Shown here: positions 33,738 to 41,049 of the stretch, piece by piece
How the letters are laid out: each line of letters opens with the position of its first letter
How positions within the stretch are numbered: the stretch's first letter is position 1
Origin: Candidatus Frackibacter sp. WG13
Lineage (GTDB): Bacteria; Bacillota; Halanaerobiia; Halobacteroidales; Acetohalobiaceae
NCBI RefSeq assembly: GCF_900114655.1
Contig: NZ_FOTT01000027.1
Span: 1-45,906 of the forward strand
DNA: 45,906 nucleotides
Direction: 5' to 3'
Program-made: the position numbers and the translations under genes
Notes under the pieces: generated by a model
What the model saw: the letters and a program-made list of their open reading frames with translations, nothing else
The model's database searches: none
What the model was told of the DNA's origin: nothing

Positions 33738-33932
33738 ATGACATTCATCCTAGCAGTTAGCGCATTATTGATAGTGTTGTTTAGTTTTGGAACAGGTTGG
33801 TTATTAGTTGATGAAACGTTTGATATTCAGCACAAAGTCTTAAAAGGAGTTACTTTTGTTCTCTTAAGCGGAGTATTACTAGCATTAACTTCAGTGCTTT
33901 ATACGATGGTTATTTGGCCAACTAATTTTTAA
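33738..33932 (+). CDS. small two-helix membrane protein
   Basis: 64 residues with two predicted membrane helices (about 2-24 and 36-59) and a short polar loop VDETFDIQHK between. I do not recognise a family. AAAGGGGGG precedes the ATG. Its position between repeat elements 5 and 6 and next to two zinc-ribbon genes, the seven-haem cytochrome and cytochrome b-like genes suggests it belongs to the same respiratory region, possibly as a small subunit; that is inference. Confidence 0.7.
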   Translation: MTFILAVSALLIVLFSFGTGWLLVDETFDIQHKVLKGVTFVLLSGVLLALTSVLYTMVIWPTNF

Positions 33933-33975
33933 AAGTAATTGATTAGTCAGAACTTATAGTAAAGGAGGTGGAGGT

Positions 33976-34128
33976 GTGGAGGCAGATGCCATAGATGATT
34001 ATTTAAGGTGTAAGTGTGGAAAGATTGTTTGTGAGATAGTAGAGGATAAGGTGATTATTAAGTGTAGACACTGCAAACGATTTGTAGTTATTGAAGCCGA
34101 ACAGGTAAAGACGATTGAGTATAATTGA
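33976..34128 (+). CDS. Com-like zinc-ribbon miniprotein 2
   Basis: 50 residues with CKCGKIVC and IIKCRHCKRFVVI; the second half is identical to that of the 33374 product over about 12 residues (IIKCRHCKRFVV). Four Cys in two CxxC/CxC knuckles should bind one zinc. GTG start behind AAAGGAGGTGGAG. The pair are clear paralogues. Resemblance to phage Mu Com is from memory. It ends 18 nt before repeat element 6, so it too lies beside an element. Confidence 0.75.
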   Translation: MEADAIDDYLRCKCGKIVCEIVEDKVIIKCRHCKRFVVIEAEQVKTIEYN

Positions 34129-34145
34129 ATATTCTAAATAGAGAT

Positions 34146-34206
34146 AGTCCAGAGACGTTAAGTCCAGAGACCAGTGCTATTAATTTAGCTGGTCTCTATT
34201 TTTATT
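34146..34206 (+). promoter_or_regulatory. repeat-terminator leader element 6 (two units)
   Basis: AGTCCAGAGAC and AGTCCAGAGACC; the terminator stem AGACCAG (34168-34174) pairs with CTGGTCT (to 34195) and is followed by CTATTTTTA. Here the unit reads GACC instead of GGCC and the 3' arm changes to GGTC, a compensatory change. It stands before the seven-haem cytochrome gene. Confidence 0.72.
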
Positions 34207-34239
34207 TTTTATTTATTGAAAGGGGTGAAAAATTTAAAA

Positions 34240-35118
34240 ATGAATATAAGAAAAGGATTATATTTAATATTGATGCTGAGTTTATTATTTGTCTTTAATG
34301 GTGTGCTTTTAGCCCAGGATAATATTCCTGCTGCTAATAAATCATGTTTGACTTGTCATCAACGAGAAGGGTTTAGCACTAAGCATGACGGCAAAGAGAT
34401 ATCATTAACTGTTGACCCAGCTGTACTAGCAGATTCGGTTCATAAGAATAATCCATGTACTACTTGCCACATGAATATTCAAGGTTTTCCGCATCAAGAT
34501 GTAGTTTATGGTCAAGAGTTAACAGTACAGGTGACTAAGAGTTGTCAGATGTGTCATGCTAATGTAGCTAAGGATTATAAAGCAAGTAAACACTGGAAGG
34601 CAACAAAAAATGGTATGGCTGATGTAAGCTGTAATGCGTGTCATGGTGAGCATAATGTGCAGAAACTAGAACTAACTAAACAAGAGGAAGTTAAAATGTG
34701 TACTCAATGCCATCAAGGAGCTATTTTAGAAGGTTATAAGCAGAGTTTTCATGGTAAAGCAGTATTATTAGGCAGTCAAGAATCAGCCAGTTGTGTAGAC
34801 TGCCATGGCGCCCATAAGGCATTAGGGGATGAAGTAGCTGCCTCACCAGTCTCAGCCAAGAACAAACCAGCTACTTGCGCTAAGTGTCATCAGGATGCGC
34901 AAGCAAATTTTGCTAAAGGAAGTGAACACTTAACTTTATCAGCAAAAGATAAGAATAAGATTCCATATTACATTAGTAAAGCGTATATATGGTTGATTAT
35001 CTTAACTATTGGGTTTATGTTAGTTCATATCTTAATTGAGTTATTTGGTAAGTTTAGAAAGGCTAAGAAAGATGATATTACGATAGATGTAGATGATTCA
35101 GATATAGATCTTAATTAA
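34240..35118 (+). CDS. seven-haem c-type cytochrome with C-terminal membrane anchor
   Basis: About 292 residues. A signal peptide (about 5-25, ending LLAQD) is followed by seven CXXCH motifs: CLTCH, CTTCH, CQMCH, CNACH, CTQCH, CVDCH and CAKCH. A single helix at about residues 250-272 anchors it, leaving an acidic tail in the cytoplasm. The next gene encodes a cytochrome b-like protein, so the two probably form a quinol-oxidising electron-transfer module. ATG at 34240 behind AAAGGGGTGA. No terminal reductase is in the window. Confidence 0.9.
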   Translation: MNIRKGLYLILMLSLLFVFNGVLLAQDNIPAANKSCLTCHQREGFSTKHDGKEISLTVDPAVLADSVHKNNPCTTCHMNIQGFPHQDVVYGQELTVQVTKSCQMCHANVAKDYKASKHWKATKNGMADVSCNACHGEHNVQKLELTKQEEVKMCTQCHQGAILEGYKQSFHGKAVLLGSQESASCVDCHGAHKALGDEVAASPVSAKNKPATCAKCHQDAQANFAKGSEHLTLSAKDKNKIPYYISKAYIWLIILTIGFMLVHILIELFGKFRKAKKDDITIDVDDSDIDLN

Positions 35119-35134
35119 ATTTAAGGAGGGATAG

Positions 35135-35986
35135 ATGCTAATGGAAGAAAGAATATCATTCTCTGAAGAACGCGGTCTGATGTTTCAACGACTCACATTG
35201 AATCAGCGGATTCAACACTTTGTTAACTTCTTAACTTTCACTACTTGTGTAATAACCGGACTACCAATTAAGTATCATGGAGCAGCTTTATCTGCTAAGA
35301 TAGTTTCATTATTTGGTGGGTTTGATACAATGTTCTATACACATGTAGTTAGCGGTATATTGATGTTATTAGCGTTTAGTTATCACTTTGTTTACTTAGC
35401 AGCATATGCATACTTAAACGAACCTTCATTTGCGATTCTACCAAAGTGGAAGGATGCAGTAGAGATAGTACAAACGATAAAGTATAATTTGGGATTGACA
35501 GATGAGCATCCAGAATACGGTAGATACTGTTATAAAGAGAAGATGGAATATTTAGCATTAATTTGGGGTACAGTGGTTATGGGTTTGTCTGGTTTAATGA
35601 TGTATTTCCCACAGATAACAGTTAAGTTTGTACCCCGTTGGGTAATCGAAGCATTTAGAGCAGCTCATAGTGGTGAGGCGGTACTAGCAGCATTAGCAAT
35701 CGTTGTTTGGCATATGTATAATGCTCATTTAAGTCCAGACTTCTTTCCAATGAATAAGACTTGGATTACAGGGAAGGTAAGTAAGACGCAGATGGAACAT
35801 GAACATCCAGAGGAATTAAGAGAGATTATGGATGAGATCGATTATAAGGAAGAATTGAAAACAGATGTTGAAGACTCTAAAAGCTTTAAATTTGCTAATA
35901 GCAGAGGGTTAATAGGAGTAGAAATAGCACTTTATGCAGTATTTTTAGTCTGGTTATTAAAGACATTTGTTCCGTTAGGATTTTAG
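35135..35986 (+). CDS. cytochrome b-like (formate dehydrogenase gamma type) membrane subunit
   Basis: 283 residues with about five helices. LNQRIQHFVNFLTF, YTHVVSGILML, SYHFVYL, AAHSGEAVLAALAIVVWHMYNAHL carry the His residues expected of di-haem b subunits. It should take or give electrons to the quinone pool and serve the preceding seven-haem cytochrome. Two ATGs (35135, 35141) follow AAGGAGGG; either could be used. The spacing of 16 nt to the previous stop supports an operon. Confidence 0.85.
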   Translation: MLMEERISFSEERGLMFQRLTLNQRIQHFVNFLTFTTCVITGLPIKYHGAALSAKIVSLFGGFDTMFYTHVVSGILMLLAFSYHFVYLAAYAYLNEPSFAILPKWKDAVEIVQTIKYNLGLTDEHPEYGRYCYKEKMEYLALIWGTVVMGLSGLMMYFPQITVKFVPRWVIEAFRAAHSGEAVLAALAIVVWHMYNAHLSPDFFPMNKTWITGKVSKTQMEHEHPEELREIMDEIDYKEELKTDVEDSKSFKFANSRGLIGVEIALYAVFLVWLLKTFVPLGF

Positions 35987-36074
35987 CTTGCAAATTTTAG
36001 AATAATTATCTTCCTTTTAAGAAAGAATATTAATAAGTAATTTTAAAAATTCATTCTAAAGAAGGAGGATGATT

Positions 36075-36236
36075 ATGAGTTCATTTAAGTGTAGTGATTG
36101 CGGCACTGAATTCTCAGCTCCATTATGTTGTGGTGAGGAGATGGCTAGTGCTGGCAGTAACTATGTTTGCGAAAACTGTGGTAAAGTAATGGATGAGGTA
36201 GAAGCTAGTGTTACCGATGTGAACTGTTGCGAATAA
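36075..36236 (+). CDS. small zinc-ribbon/rubredoxin-like protein
   Basis: 53 residues with nine-Cys-class content: CSDCG, CC, CENCG and a terminal CC. Two CxxCG knuckles would bind one zinc or iron; the extra vicinal Cys pairs (LCCGEEM and NCCE) are unusual. GAAGGAGG precedes the ATG. The gene is alone between the cytochrome b-like gene and a terminator. I do not recognise a named family. Confidence 0.75.
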   Translation: MSSFKCSDCGTEFSAPLCCGEEMASAGSNYVCENCGKVMDEVEASVTDVNCCE

Positions 36237-36246
36237 TTACCTTTTC

Positions 36247-36277
36247 AAAAGCATCCTGTATTTACAGGGTGCTTTTG
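36247..36277 (+). terminator. intrinsic terminator after the small zinc-ribbon gene
   Basis: AAAAGCA-CCTGT and ACAGG-TGCTTTT arms with an ATTT loop; the end of the second arm supplies the T run. Confidence 0.85.
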
Positions 36278-36280
36278 CTA

Positions 36281-36309
36281 TTGACAGTACAGAAGTGGGG
36301 TGATAAGAT
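36281..36309 (+). promoter_or_regulatory. promoter of the PrcB-like lipoprotein gene
   Basis: TTGACA (36281-36286), 17-nt spacer, TAAGAT (36304-36309); the -10 box is only a partial match. Confidence 0.5.
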
Positions 36310-36330
36310 GTGGCTTGAAGGAGGGATAGA

Positions 36331-36849
36331 ATGAGAATAAAAGTAGGACTTATATTAATAGGAGTTATGATACTAGTTGTTGGTTGTAATTTAGCTAATA
36401 TTATTGATTCTTCACCAGCAATTTATAAAGCAGATCAAGAGCTAAAAGGAGATTGGTTTAAAAAGGATCTCCCTCAGAATGGTAAATACAAGTTGATTAC
36501 AGCTAAGAATAAAGAAGAATTATTAAATGATTGGAGTTTGGAGAAGAATAAACCTTATTACCAAGAATTAAAAGAGACTGATTTAAGTAATAGAGTGGCT
36601 ATATTAGCATATTTAGGAGAAATGCCAAGTGGAGGTTATGGTATTCAGATTGATAAAGTGGCAAAGAAAGATGATAAAGTATTGGTCAAAGTTAAGCGAG
36701 TAAGTCCTAGTCCAGATGATATGGTAACAATGGTGATTACTTATCCTTATGATTTAATTACAATTGATAAAGATAAATTTGGAAGTGCTGAAATTAGCAA
36801 GTTGGATTTAGTAGTTGTTAATCAAGATGGTGAAGTATTAAATAAATAA
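36331..36849 (+). CDS. lipoprotein with PrcB_C-like domain
   Basis: 172 residues. A lipoprotein signal peptide ends in LVVGC (Cys19). The C-terminal region AYLGEMPSGGYGIQIDKVAKK and SPDDMVTMVITYPYDLI matches the PrcB_C domain pattern (protease complex subunit PrcB) as I recall it. Such domains are periplasmic or external and poorly understood. GAAGGAGGG precedes the ATG. Confidence 0.75.
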   Translation: MRIKVGLILIGVMILVVGCNLANIIDSSPAIYKADQELKGDWFKKDLPQNGKYKLITAKNKEELLNDWSLEKNKPYYQELKETDLSNRVAILAYLGEMPSGGYGIQIDKVAKKDDKVLVKVKRVSPSPDDMVTMVITYPYDLITIDKDKFGSAEISKLDLVVVNQDGEVLNK

Positions 36850-36860
36850 AGAAGTTTTGC

Positions 36861-36900
36861 GACCTATCTCATTAAATGGAGGTAGGTCTTAGTATTTTTT
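36861..36900 (+). terminator. terminator between convergent genes
   Basis: GACCTA-C-C/G-G-TAGGTC stem followed by TTAGTATTTTTT. It sits at the junction of the plus-strand lipoprotein and the minus-strand small gene and overlaps the latter's stop region. Confidence 0.7.
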
Positions 36901-37080
36901 ATGATGTTTTTGAAAGATATCACAGCTACCACTTTGCCAATAAACACATAGATCACACTGAGCATCTTCTAATGCTTCTAAATTAGTTAAAAATGAAATG
37001 CCATATCCCTGGGCGGCAGTGATAGCCTCATATTCAGGACATTTGTCAGCGACTTGATGAAGTATTTTTTCGTCATACAT
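36889..37080 (-). CDS. small Cys-containing hypothetical protein, minus strand
   Basis: 63 residues with CDLC and a third Cys after a short spacer (CDIF), plus one near the N-terminus. An AGGAGG 10 nt upstream of the ATG on the minus strand supports a real gene. The C-terminus is His/Lys-rich (HHKKY). Four Cys could bind a metal. No family recognised. It is convergent with the PrcB-like gene and separated from the next plus-strand genes by a gap of about 270 nt with no gene. Confidence 0.65.
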   Translation of the reverse strand: MYDEKILHQVADKCPEYEAITAAQGYGISFLTNLEALEDAQCDLCVYWQSGSCDIFQKHHKKY

Positions 37081-37354
37081 TTATTTTATACCTCCTATCA
37101 TTATCAATTTATAATTATTCTTCCTCAAGGTGATAAATTTTATTCATCTTCTTTTTCATTCTTTAGCAGGATTTAGATTGAAGAATAAAGAATTAGTTGT
37201 ATAAAGCACTTATATAGTTAATTGCTGATGCCAAAAATTTCTTGTTAATTATGTTCGAAATTTAATTATGTTATGAAATTTACTTATATAAGAGTTCTGG
37301 GTATTAAATGGGTATTAAACTTATACTGTTAAAAAGTAAAGGGTGAATTTAGTA

Positions 37355-37675
37355 GTGAAGAAAAAGTGTCTTTTAATAATTATTATTTTGAGTTTATTAA
37401 TAATTCTTGCTGGTTGTAATGGACAAGGGAATTTGAAGGTAGTCGTGTATGACCAGCAACAGAATCTAATTAGTGATATTTATGTTGGGCTATATACTTC
37501 AGATTTTCAACATAGAGTTAGATTTGCTTATACTATTAAAGGTGAAGCAGATTTTTATGGTTTAAGAAGTGGAATATATGCTGTCAGAATTGTTGGGAAC
37601 AATATTGAGAAGGAAACTAAAGTAAGAATACAGAGTCAAGAAACCAATTATATTAAAGTAACTCTTAGTAAGTAG
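37355..37675 (+). CDS. small lipoprotein of unknown function
   Basis: 106 residues. Signal peptide with lipobox LAGC (Cys20). The mature part has alternating beta-strands (KVVVYDQQQ, YVGLY, GEADFYGLRSGIYAVRIVG) like a carboxypeptidase-regulatory or Ig-type beta-sandwich domain. GTG start at 37355; the in-frame GTG at 37343 overlaps the ribosome-binding site. It lies 19 nt before the M48 protease gene, so they are likely co-transcribed. Confidence 0.7.
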   Translation: MKKKCLLIIIILSLLIILAGCNGQGNLKVVVYDQQQNLISDIYVGLYTSDFQHRVRFAYTIKGEADFYGLRSGIYAVRIVGNNIEKETKVRIQSQETNYIKVTLSK

Positions 37676-37694
37676 AAACGAGGGATTGATATTG

Positions 37695-38891
37695 ATGAGA
37701 ATTTTCAATAAAAGTAGAGTTGTTATATTAATTTTGCTATTTTTATTATTAATTAGTATGCCAGTAGATGCAGTATCAGATTTGGAAAAGGAAATTGCTA
37801 AAAGGAATTTAAAGAGGTATACTGAACGCTATGGGAAAGCCAAGTTAAAACCTAGAGTCAGAAATAAAGTAGAGAAAATTTTTAATAAGTTAGCTAGTAA
37901 AGCTGAAAAGGATGCTCCAGATATTGATTTTAAGTTGCATGTAGTTGATACGAAGGTGCTAAATGCTGTCTATTTGGGCGATGGTCATGTGATGTTATTT
38001 GAGGGAATGTTAAAAGCGACAGAGAATCGAAATCAATTGGCAGCAGTATTAGCTCATGAATTAGGACATGGAGTTAATGATGATATTCAAGATAGTATTG
38101 ATTTAATTCAAGGGATTAGATTAGGGAGTCTTTTAATTGACTATGCTAAGGATGGGCAAGTTAATCAAGAAGGTCCGGGTTTTATAACTGCCCTCAGTTG
38201 GCAATTGTTACAGAAAGGATTTAGTCGTAAGCAAGAAAGAGAGGCTGACCGTTATTCGGTTTTTTTATTAGAGGAAAGTAATTATGATCCTGCGGGGACT
38301 ATTGGGTTAATGAAGGTATTAAAAGCGGGTCAAGAAAGAGTGAATGATTCGGAATTATTAGAACTATTTTCTAGTCATCCTAATGTAAATGATCGAATTA
38401 ATTATTTAGCAGGATTAGTTAGTAAATTAAAAGCAGCTAAGGAATTATACTATTCTCCTATTGCTACGACGAGGCGGTTGACTACTGGATTATTAAGGAA
38501 TGATATTTCGGTTATCTATTCTACATATTCAGAGATGGTTCATAACAATATTAATTTAGAAAAGTTTAAGGATAACGAGCAATTAATAAAGATTCGTAAA
38601 AAGATTAAAGAGTGGCAAGGACAATATCGTTTGAGCTATTCGTTAGAGATTAGAAATCAAGTAGAAGGAACAGCACGAGTAGCGATTACATTCTTTGCAA
38701 TTAAGAATAATGTTAAACAGAAGTTTAAGCAGCATAAGTTTAAAAGTCATAAGAAAGTTAAGATTCATCAAAAGAAGAAGTTACATAAATTCAAAAAGTT
38801 TGATCAGTTAGAAAAAAATGGTGTCTTTGCTATTGACTTAATAAATGAAGAGTATGGTTGGAAGGTTTTAAGAGGGCCGATTATGTATTAA
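37695..38891 (+). CDS. M48-family zinc metallopeptidase with basic C-terminus
   Basis: 398 residues with a signal or anchor helix (about 7-26). The zinc-binding HELGH is at residues 121-125 and the third ligand Glu lies in READRYSV (about 182). The core fits BepA/HtpX-type M48 proteases but lacks extra membrane helices. The C-terminal 100 residues contain a Lys/His-rich stretch (HKFKSHKKVKIHQKKKLHKF), which may bind acidic cell wall polymers. ATG at 37695 is preferred to an in-frame TTG at 37686 by distance from CGAGGGAT. Confidence 0.85.
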   Translation: MRIFNKSRVVILILLFLLLISMPVDAVSDLEKEIAKRNLKRYTERYGKAKLKPRVRNKVEKIFNKLASKAEKDAPDIDFKLHVVDTKVLNAVYLGDGHVMLFEGMLKATENRNQLAAVLAHELGHGVNDDIQDSIDLIQGIRLGSLLIDYAKDGQVNQEGPGFITALSWQLLQKGFSRKQEREADRYSVFLLEESNYDPAGTIGLMKVLKAGQERVNDSELLELFSSHPNVNDRINYLAGLVSKLKAAKELYYSPIATTRRLTTGLLRNDISVIYSTYSEMVHNNINLEKFKDNEQLIKIRKKIKEWQGQYRLSYSLEIRNQVEGTARVAITFFAIKNNVKQKFKQHKFKSHKKVKIHQKKKLHKFKKFDQLEKNGVFAIDLINEEYGWKVLRGPIMY

Positions 38892-38908
38892 ATTAGTATA
38901 TTTTTTTC

Positions 38909-38948
38909 TTAGATTCAATACTTATAAATTAGGTAGTACTGAATCTAA
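38909..38948. other. stem-loop directly before the amidase ribosome-binding site
   Basis: TTAGATTCA (38909-38917) pairs perfectly with TGAATCTAA (38940-38948), followed at once by GGAGGAG. It may control access of ribosomes or be a repressor operator. Confidence 0.5.
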
Positions 38949-38963
38949 GGAGGAGTAGAGTAT

Positions 38964-39725
38964 ATGTTTTTGGTTATTAAGAAGAAGTACTTAATATATA
39001 TACTTTTTGTTCTATTTTTATTTCTTTTTCAGTTAGGGAAAAGATATAGCGATTTGCCGGTCTTTATTCGACTTAGAAATCCTTTGCAGAAGAAGGTAAT
39101 TGTAATTGACCCTGGTCATGGTGGAATAGATGGAGGGACTAATCGCAAGGGATTATTAGAAAAAAATATTAACTTAGCTATTAGTTTAAAACTAAGAGAG
39201 GTATTAGAAGATAATAATGCTGAGGTAATTATGACTAGAGATAAAGATACAGCATTAGATCATTTAAATAGTCGGTCTCGGAGTCGTCACGTCAGAGACT
39301 TATGGGCAAGGGTAGAGATAATCAATCAAGAGAAAGTAGATCTGTTTATTAGCATTCATGTTAATGCTGGTTCTTCATATTTAAGAGGACCATTAGTCTT
39401 TTATCAAGATGATAATAAAGATTTAGCTCATTTATTTCAAGTAAAGTTAAATGAGATGGAATTTAAAGGTTTAGAACCGGTTGATAATGCACCAATTGAA
39501 GGAGATTATTTCTTGCTTAGGAATGCTCAAAAACCTGGGCTCTTAATAGAAGTAGGATATATTACAAATCCTATGGATAATCGTTTATTACAAAAAGATG
39601 ATTATCAATGGTTAGTAGCTAGAACTCTATATTATGGTATAGAAGAATATTTTTCTAGTTTTGCTTTCTATTTAGATAGATTAGAGCAAGGTTCAACAAT
39701 AAAAACAAATGGTAGTTTTAAATAG
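38964..39725 (+). CDS. N-acetylmuramoyl-L-alanine amidase, CwlD-like
   Basis: 253 residues. An N-terminal membrane segment (about 8-24) precedes an Amidase_3 domain with zinc ligands and catalytic residues His52 (DPGHGG), Glu66, His132 (ISIHVNAG) and Glu196 (EVGYITNP). Length and single-domain layout fit CwlD, which removes peptides from spore cortex peptidoglycan; a general cell separation role is also possible. GAAGGAGGAG precedes the ATG, with a stem-loop immediately before it. Confidence 0.88.
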   Translation: MFLVIKKKYLIYILFVLFLFLFQLGKRYSDLPVFIRLRNPLQKKVIVIDPGHGGIDGGTNRKGLLEKNINLAISLKLREVLEDNNAEVIMTRDKDTALDHLNSRSRSRHVRDLWARVEIINQEKVDLFISIHVNAGSSYLRGPLVFYQDDNKDLAHLFQVKLNEMEFKGLEPVDNAPIEGDYFLLRNAQKPGLLIEVGYITNPMDNRLLQKDDYQWLVARTLYYGIEEYFSSFAFYLDRLEQGSTIKTNGSFK

Positions 39726-39726
39726 A

Positions 39727-39757
39727 GATCGTCTGCTGAATTAGCAGGCGATTTTTT
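39727..39757 (+). terminator. intrinsic terminator after the amidase gene
   Basis: ATCG-CTGCTG/CAGCAG-type stem (ATCGTCTGCTG with GCAGGCGAT) and six Ts. Confidence 0.88.
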
Positions 39758-39834
39758 GATTTTTCTATTATATATGATATATTAAGTGTTGGAGGAAGTA
39801 GTTAAAAAATAATTTAAAAAATTTGCTTTAAAAA

Positions 39835-39859
39835 TGAACTTTTTTTTATTTTTTACGTC
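39835..39859 (+). promoter_or_regulatory. putative ECF-sigma promoter upstream of its own sigma gene
   Basis: TGAAC (39835-39839), a 16-nt T-rich spacer and CGTC (39856-39859) match the typical ECF pattern (AAC at -35, CGT at -10). It lies about 40 nt before the sigma start codon and suggests positive autoregulation. Confidence 0.55.
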
Positions 39860-39898
39860 TAATATACTGAAAGGTCATTTTACACGGGGGTTATCTTA

Positions 39899-40477
39899 AT
39901 GAATAAGGGAGAGAAAGGTTTAATCCAAAAATGTAAGAATGGAGACAAAGATGCGTTTCGCATTTTAATTAATAAATATAAGACAGATGCTGTTAATGTA
40001 GCATATCAGATGATTAGTGACCGACAGTTAGCAGAGGATATAGCTCAGGAAGCATTTATCCGTGTTTATAAAAATATTAAAAATTTTAAGGAAGATTCTA
40101 GTTTCTTTACATGGTTATATAAGATTATTCTTAATCTCTGTCGTGATTATTTTAGGCAACAGCCGGATGAGGATTTGCTTTCTTTAGAGGAACCACCATT
40201 GAGAAATGTTTTAAGGAGACAGGTTCCTGATGAAGAGGATGCTCCGGAGAGATATTTAGAGAAGAAAGAGTTACAGAGAGTAATAATGGAAGGACTTGAT
40301 ACTTTATCTTTTAAACATAGACAAGTAATTATCTTACGAGATATGCAGGGTTTTACTTATCAAGAGATTGCAGATTTTTTAGAGATTCCTTTAGGTACTG
40401 TAAAGTCTCGGTTAAACACGGCTCGCAGTCGTTTGCAAAAATATCTAACTAATAGTAAAAAAAAACAGATAAATTAA
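39899..40477 (+). CDS. ECF-type RNA polymerase sigma factor (SigW-like)
   Basis: 192 residues. Sigma region 2 at about 10-80 (FRILINKYK, AEDIAQEAFIRVYKNI) and region 4 at about 130-185 with the HTH YQEIADFLEIPLGTVKSRL. The next gene is a zinc-type anti-sigma factor, so this is a classic ECF operon. The family responds to envelope stress. GGGGGTTATC lies before the ATG. A matching promoter lies upstream. Confidence 0.93.
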   Translation: MNKGEKGLIQKCKNGDKDAFRILINKYKTDAVNVAYQMISDRQLAEDIAQEAFIRVYKNIKNFKEDSSFFTWLYKIILNLCRDYFRQQPDEDLLSLEEPPLRNVLRRQVPDEEDAPERYLEKKELQRVIMEGLDTLSFKHRQVIILRDMQGFTYQEIADFLEIPLGTVKSRLNTARSRLQKYLTNSKKKQIN

Positions 40478-40498
40478 ATAAGTGAGGAGGCTTAAATC

Positions 40499-41026
40499 AT
40501 GGAGTGTCATAAGATACAAAGAGAGTTATCAGCTTATTTAGACCAGGAGGTACCATCATTTACTAAAAAGAAGATAGAGAAACACTTAGATGGATGCTAT
40601 GAATGTAGATTAAAATATGAAGAATTAAGTGCTTTAGTAGGAAATTTAAATAATTATCAATCAATAGGTCTTTCTAATGATTTTACTGATAAAGTAATAT
40701 GTAAAATTGAAGAGGAAAATGCTATTTATAATTTATCATTAGAGGATTGGTTAAGTAGTTTATTTGTTAATAATAAGTTAATTACTATTGCTATGTTAAT
40801 TATTTCTTTCTTAGGTGCAATCTCATTAGCATTTATTGCTAATGAACTACAACTCTTTACTTTAGGTACTATATTATATCATCTGTTCAGTAGCTCTTAT
40901 TTTGTTAGTGATAAGTTAATACAACTATATCCGGAGTTAATGCTTTATTTACAGAGTGCTTTAGTAGTTAGCATCTTAAGTTTTATTGTAGTGATTCAGC
41001 GTTTTAAGAAACGTGATGATTCATAA
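40499..41026 (+). CDS. zinc-type anti-sigma factor
   Basis: 175 residues. The N-terminal ZAS motif has His29-X3-Cys33-X2-Cys36 (HLDGCYEC), preceded by a Cys-His at the very N-terminus, typical of zf-HC2 anti-sigma domains that bind sigma regions. Two membrane helices (about 97-117 and 145-165) anchor it with the zinc domain inside. It probably holds the preceding ECF sigma at the membrane until a signal leads to its proteolysis. TGAGGAGGC precedes the ATG. Confidence 0.88.
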   Translation: MECHKIQRELSAYLDQEVPSFTKKKIEKHLDGCYECRLKYEELSALVGNLNNYQSIGLSNDFTDKVICKIEEENAIYNLSLEDWLSSLFVNNKLITIAMLIISFLGAISLAFIANELQLFTLGTILYHLFSSSYFVSDKLIQLYPELMLYLQSALVVSILSFIVVIQRFKKRDDS

Positions 41027-41049
41027 TTATTATTAAGGAGAGTTGAAGG

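Noticed and set aside
21129-34206. T-box or CRISPR interpretation of the repeat-terminator elements
   Set aside because: No T-box specifier loop or AGGGTGG sequence is present, and the units are too short and spaced by too little for CRISPR repeats and spacers.
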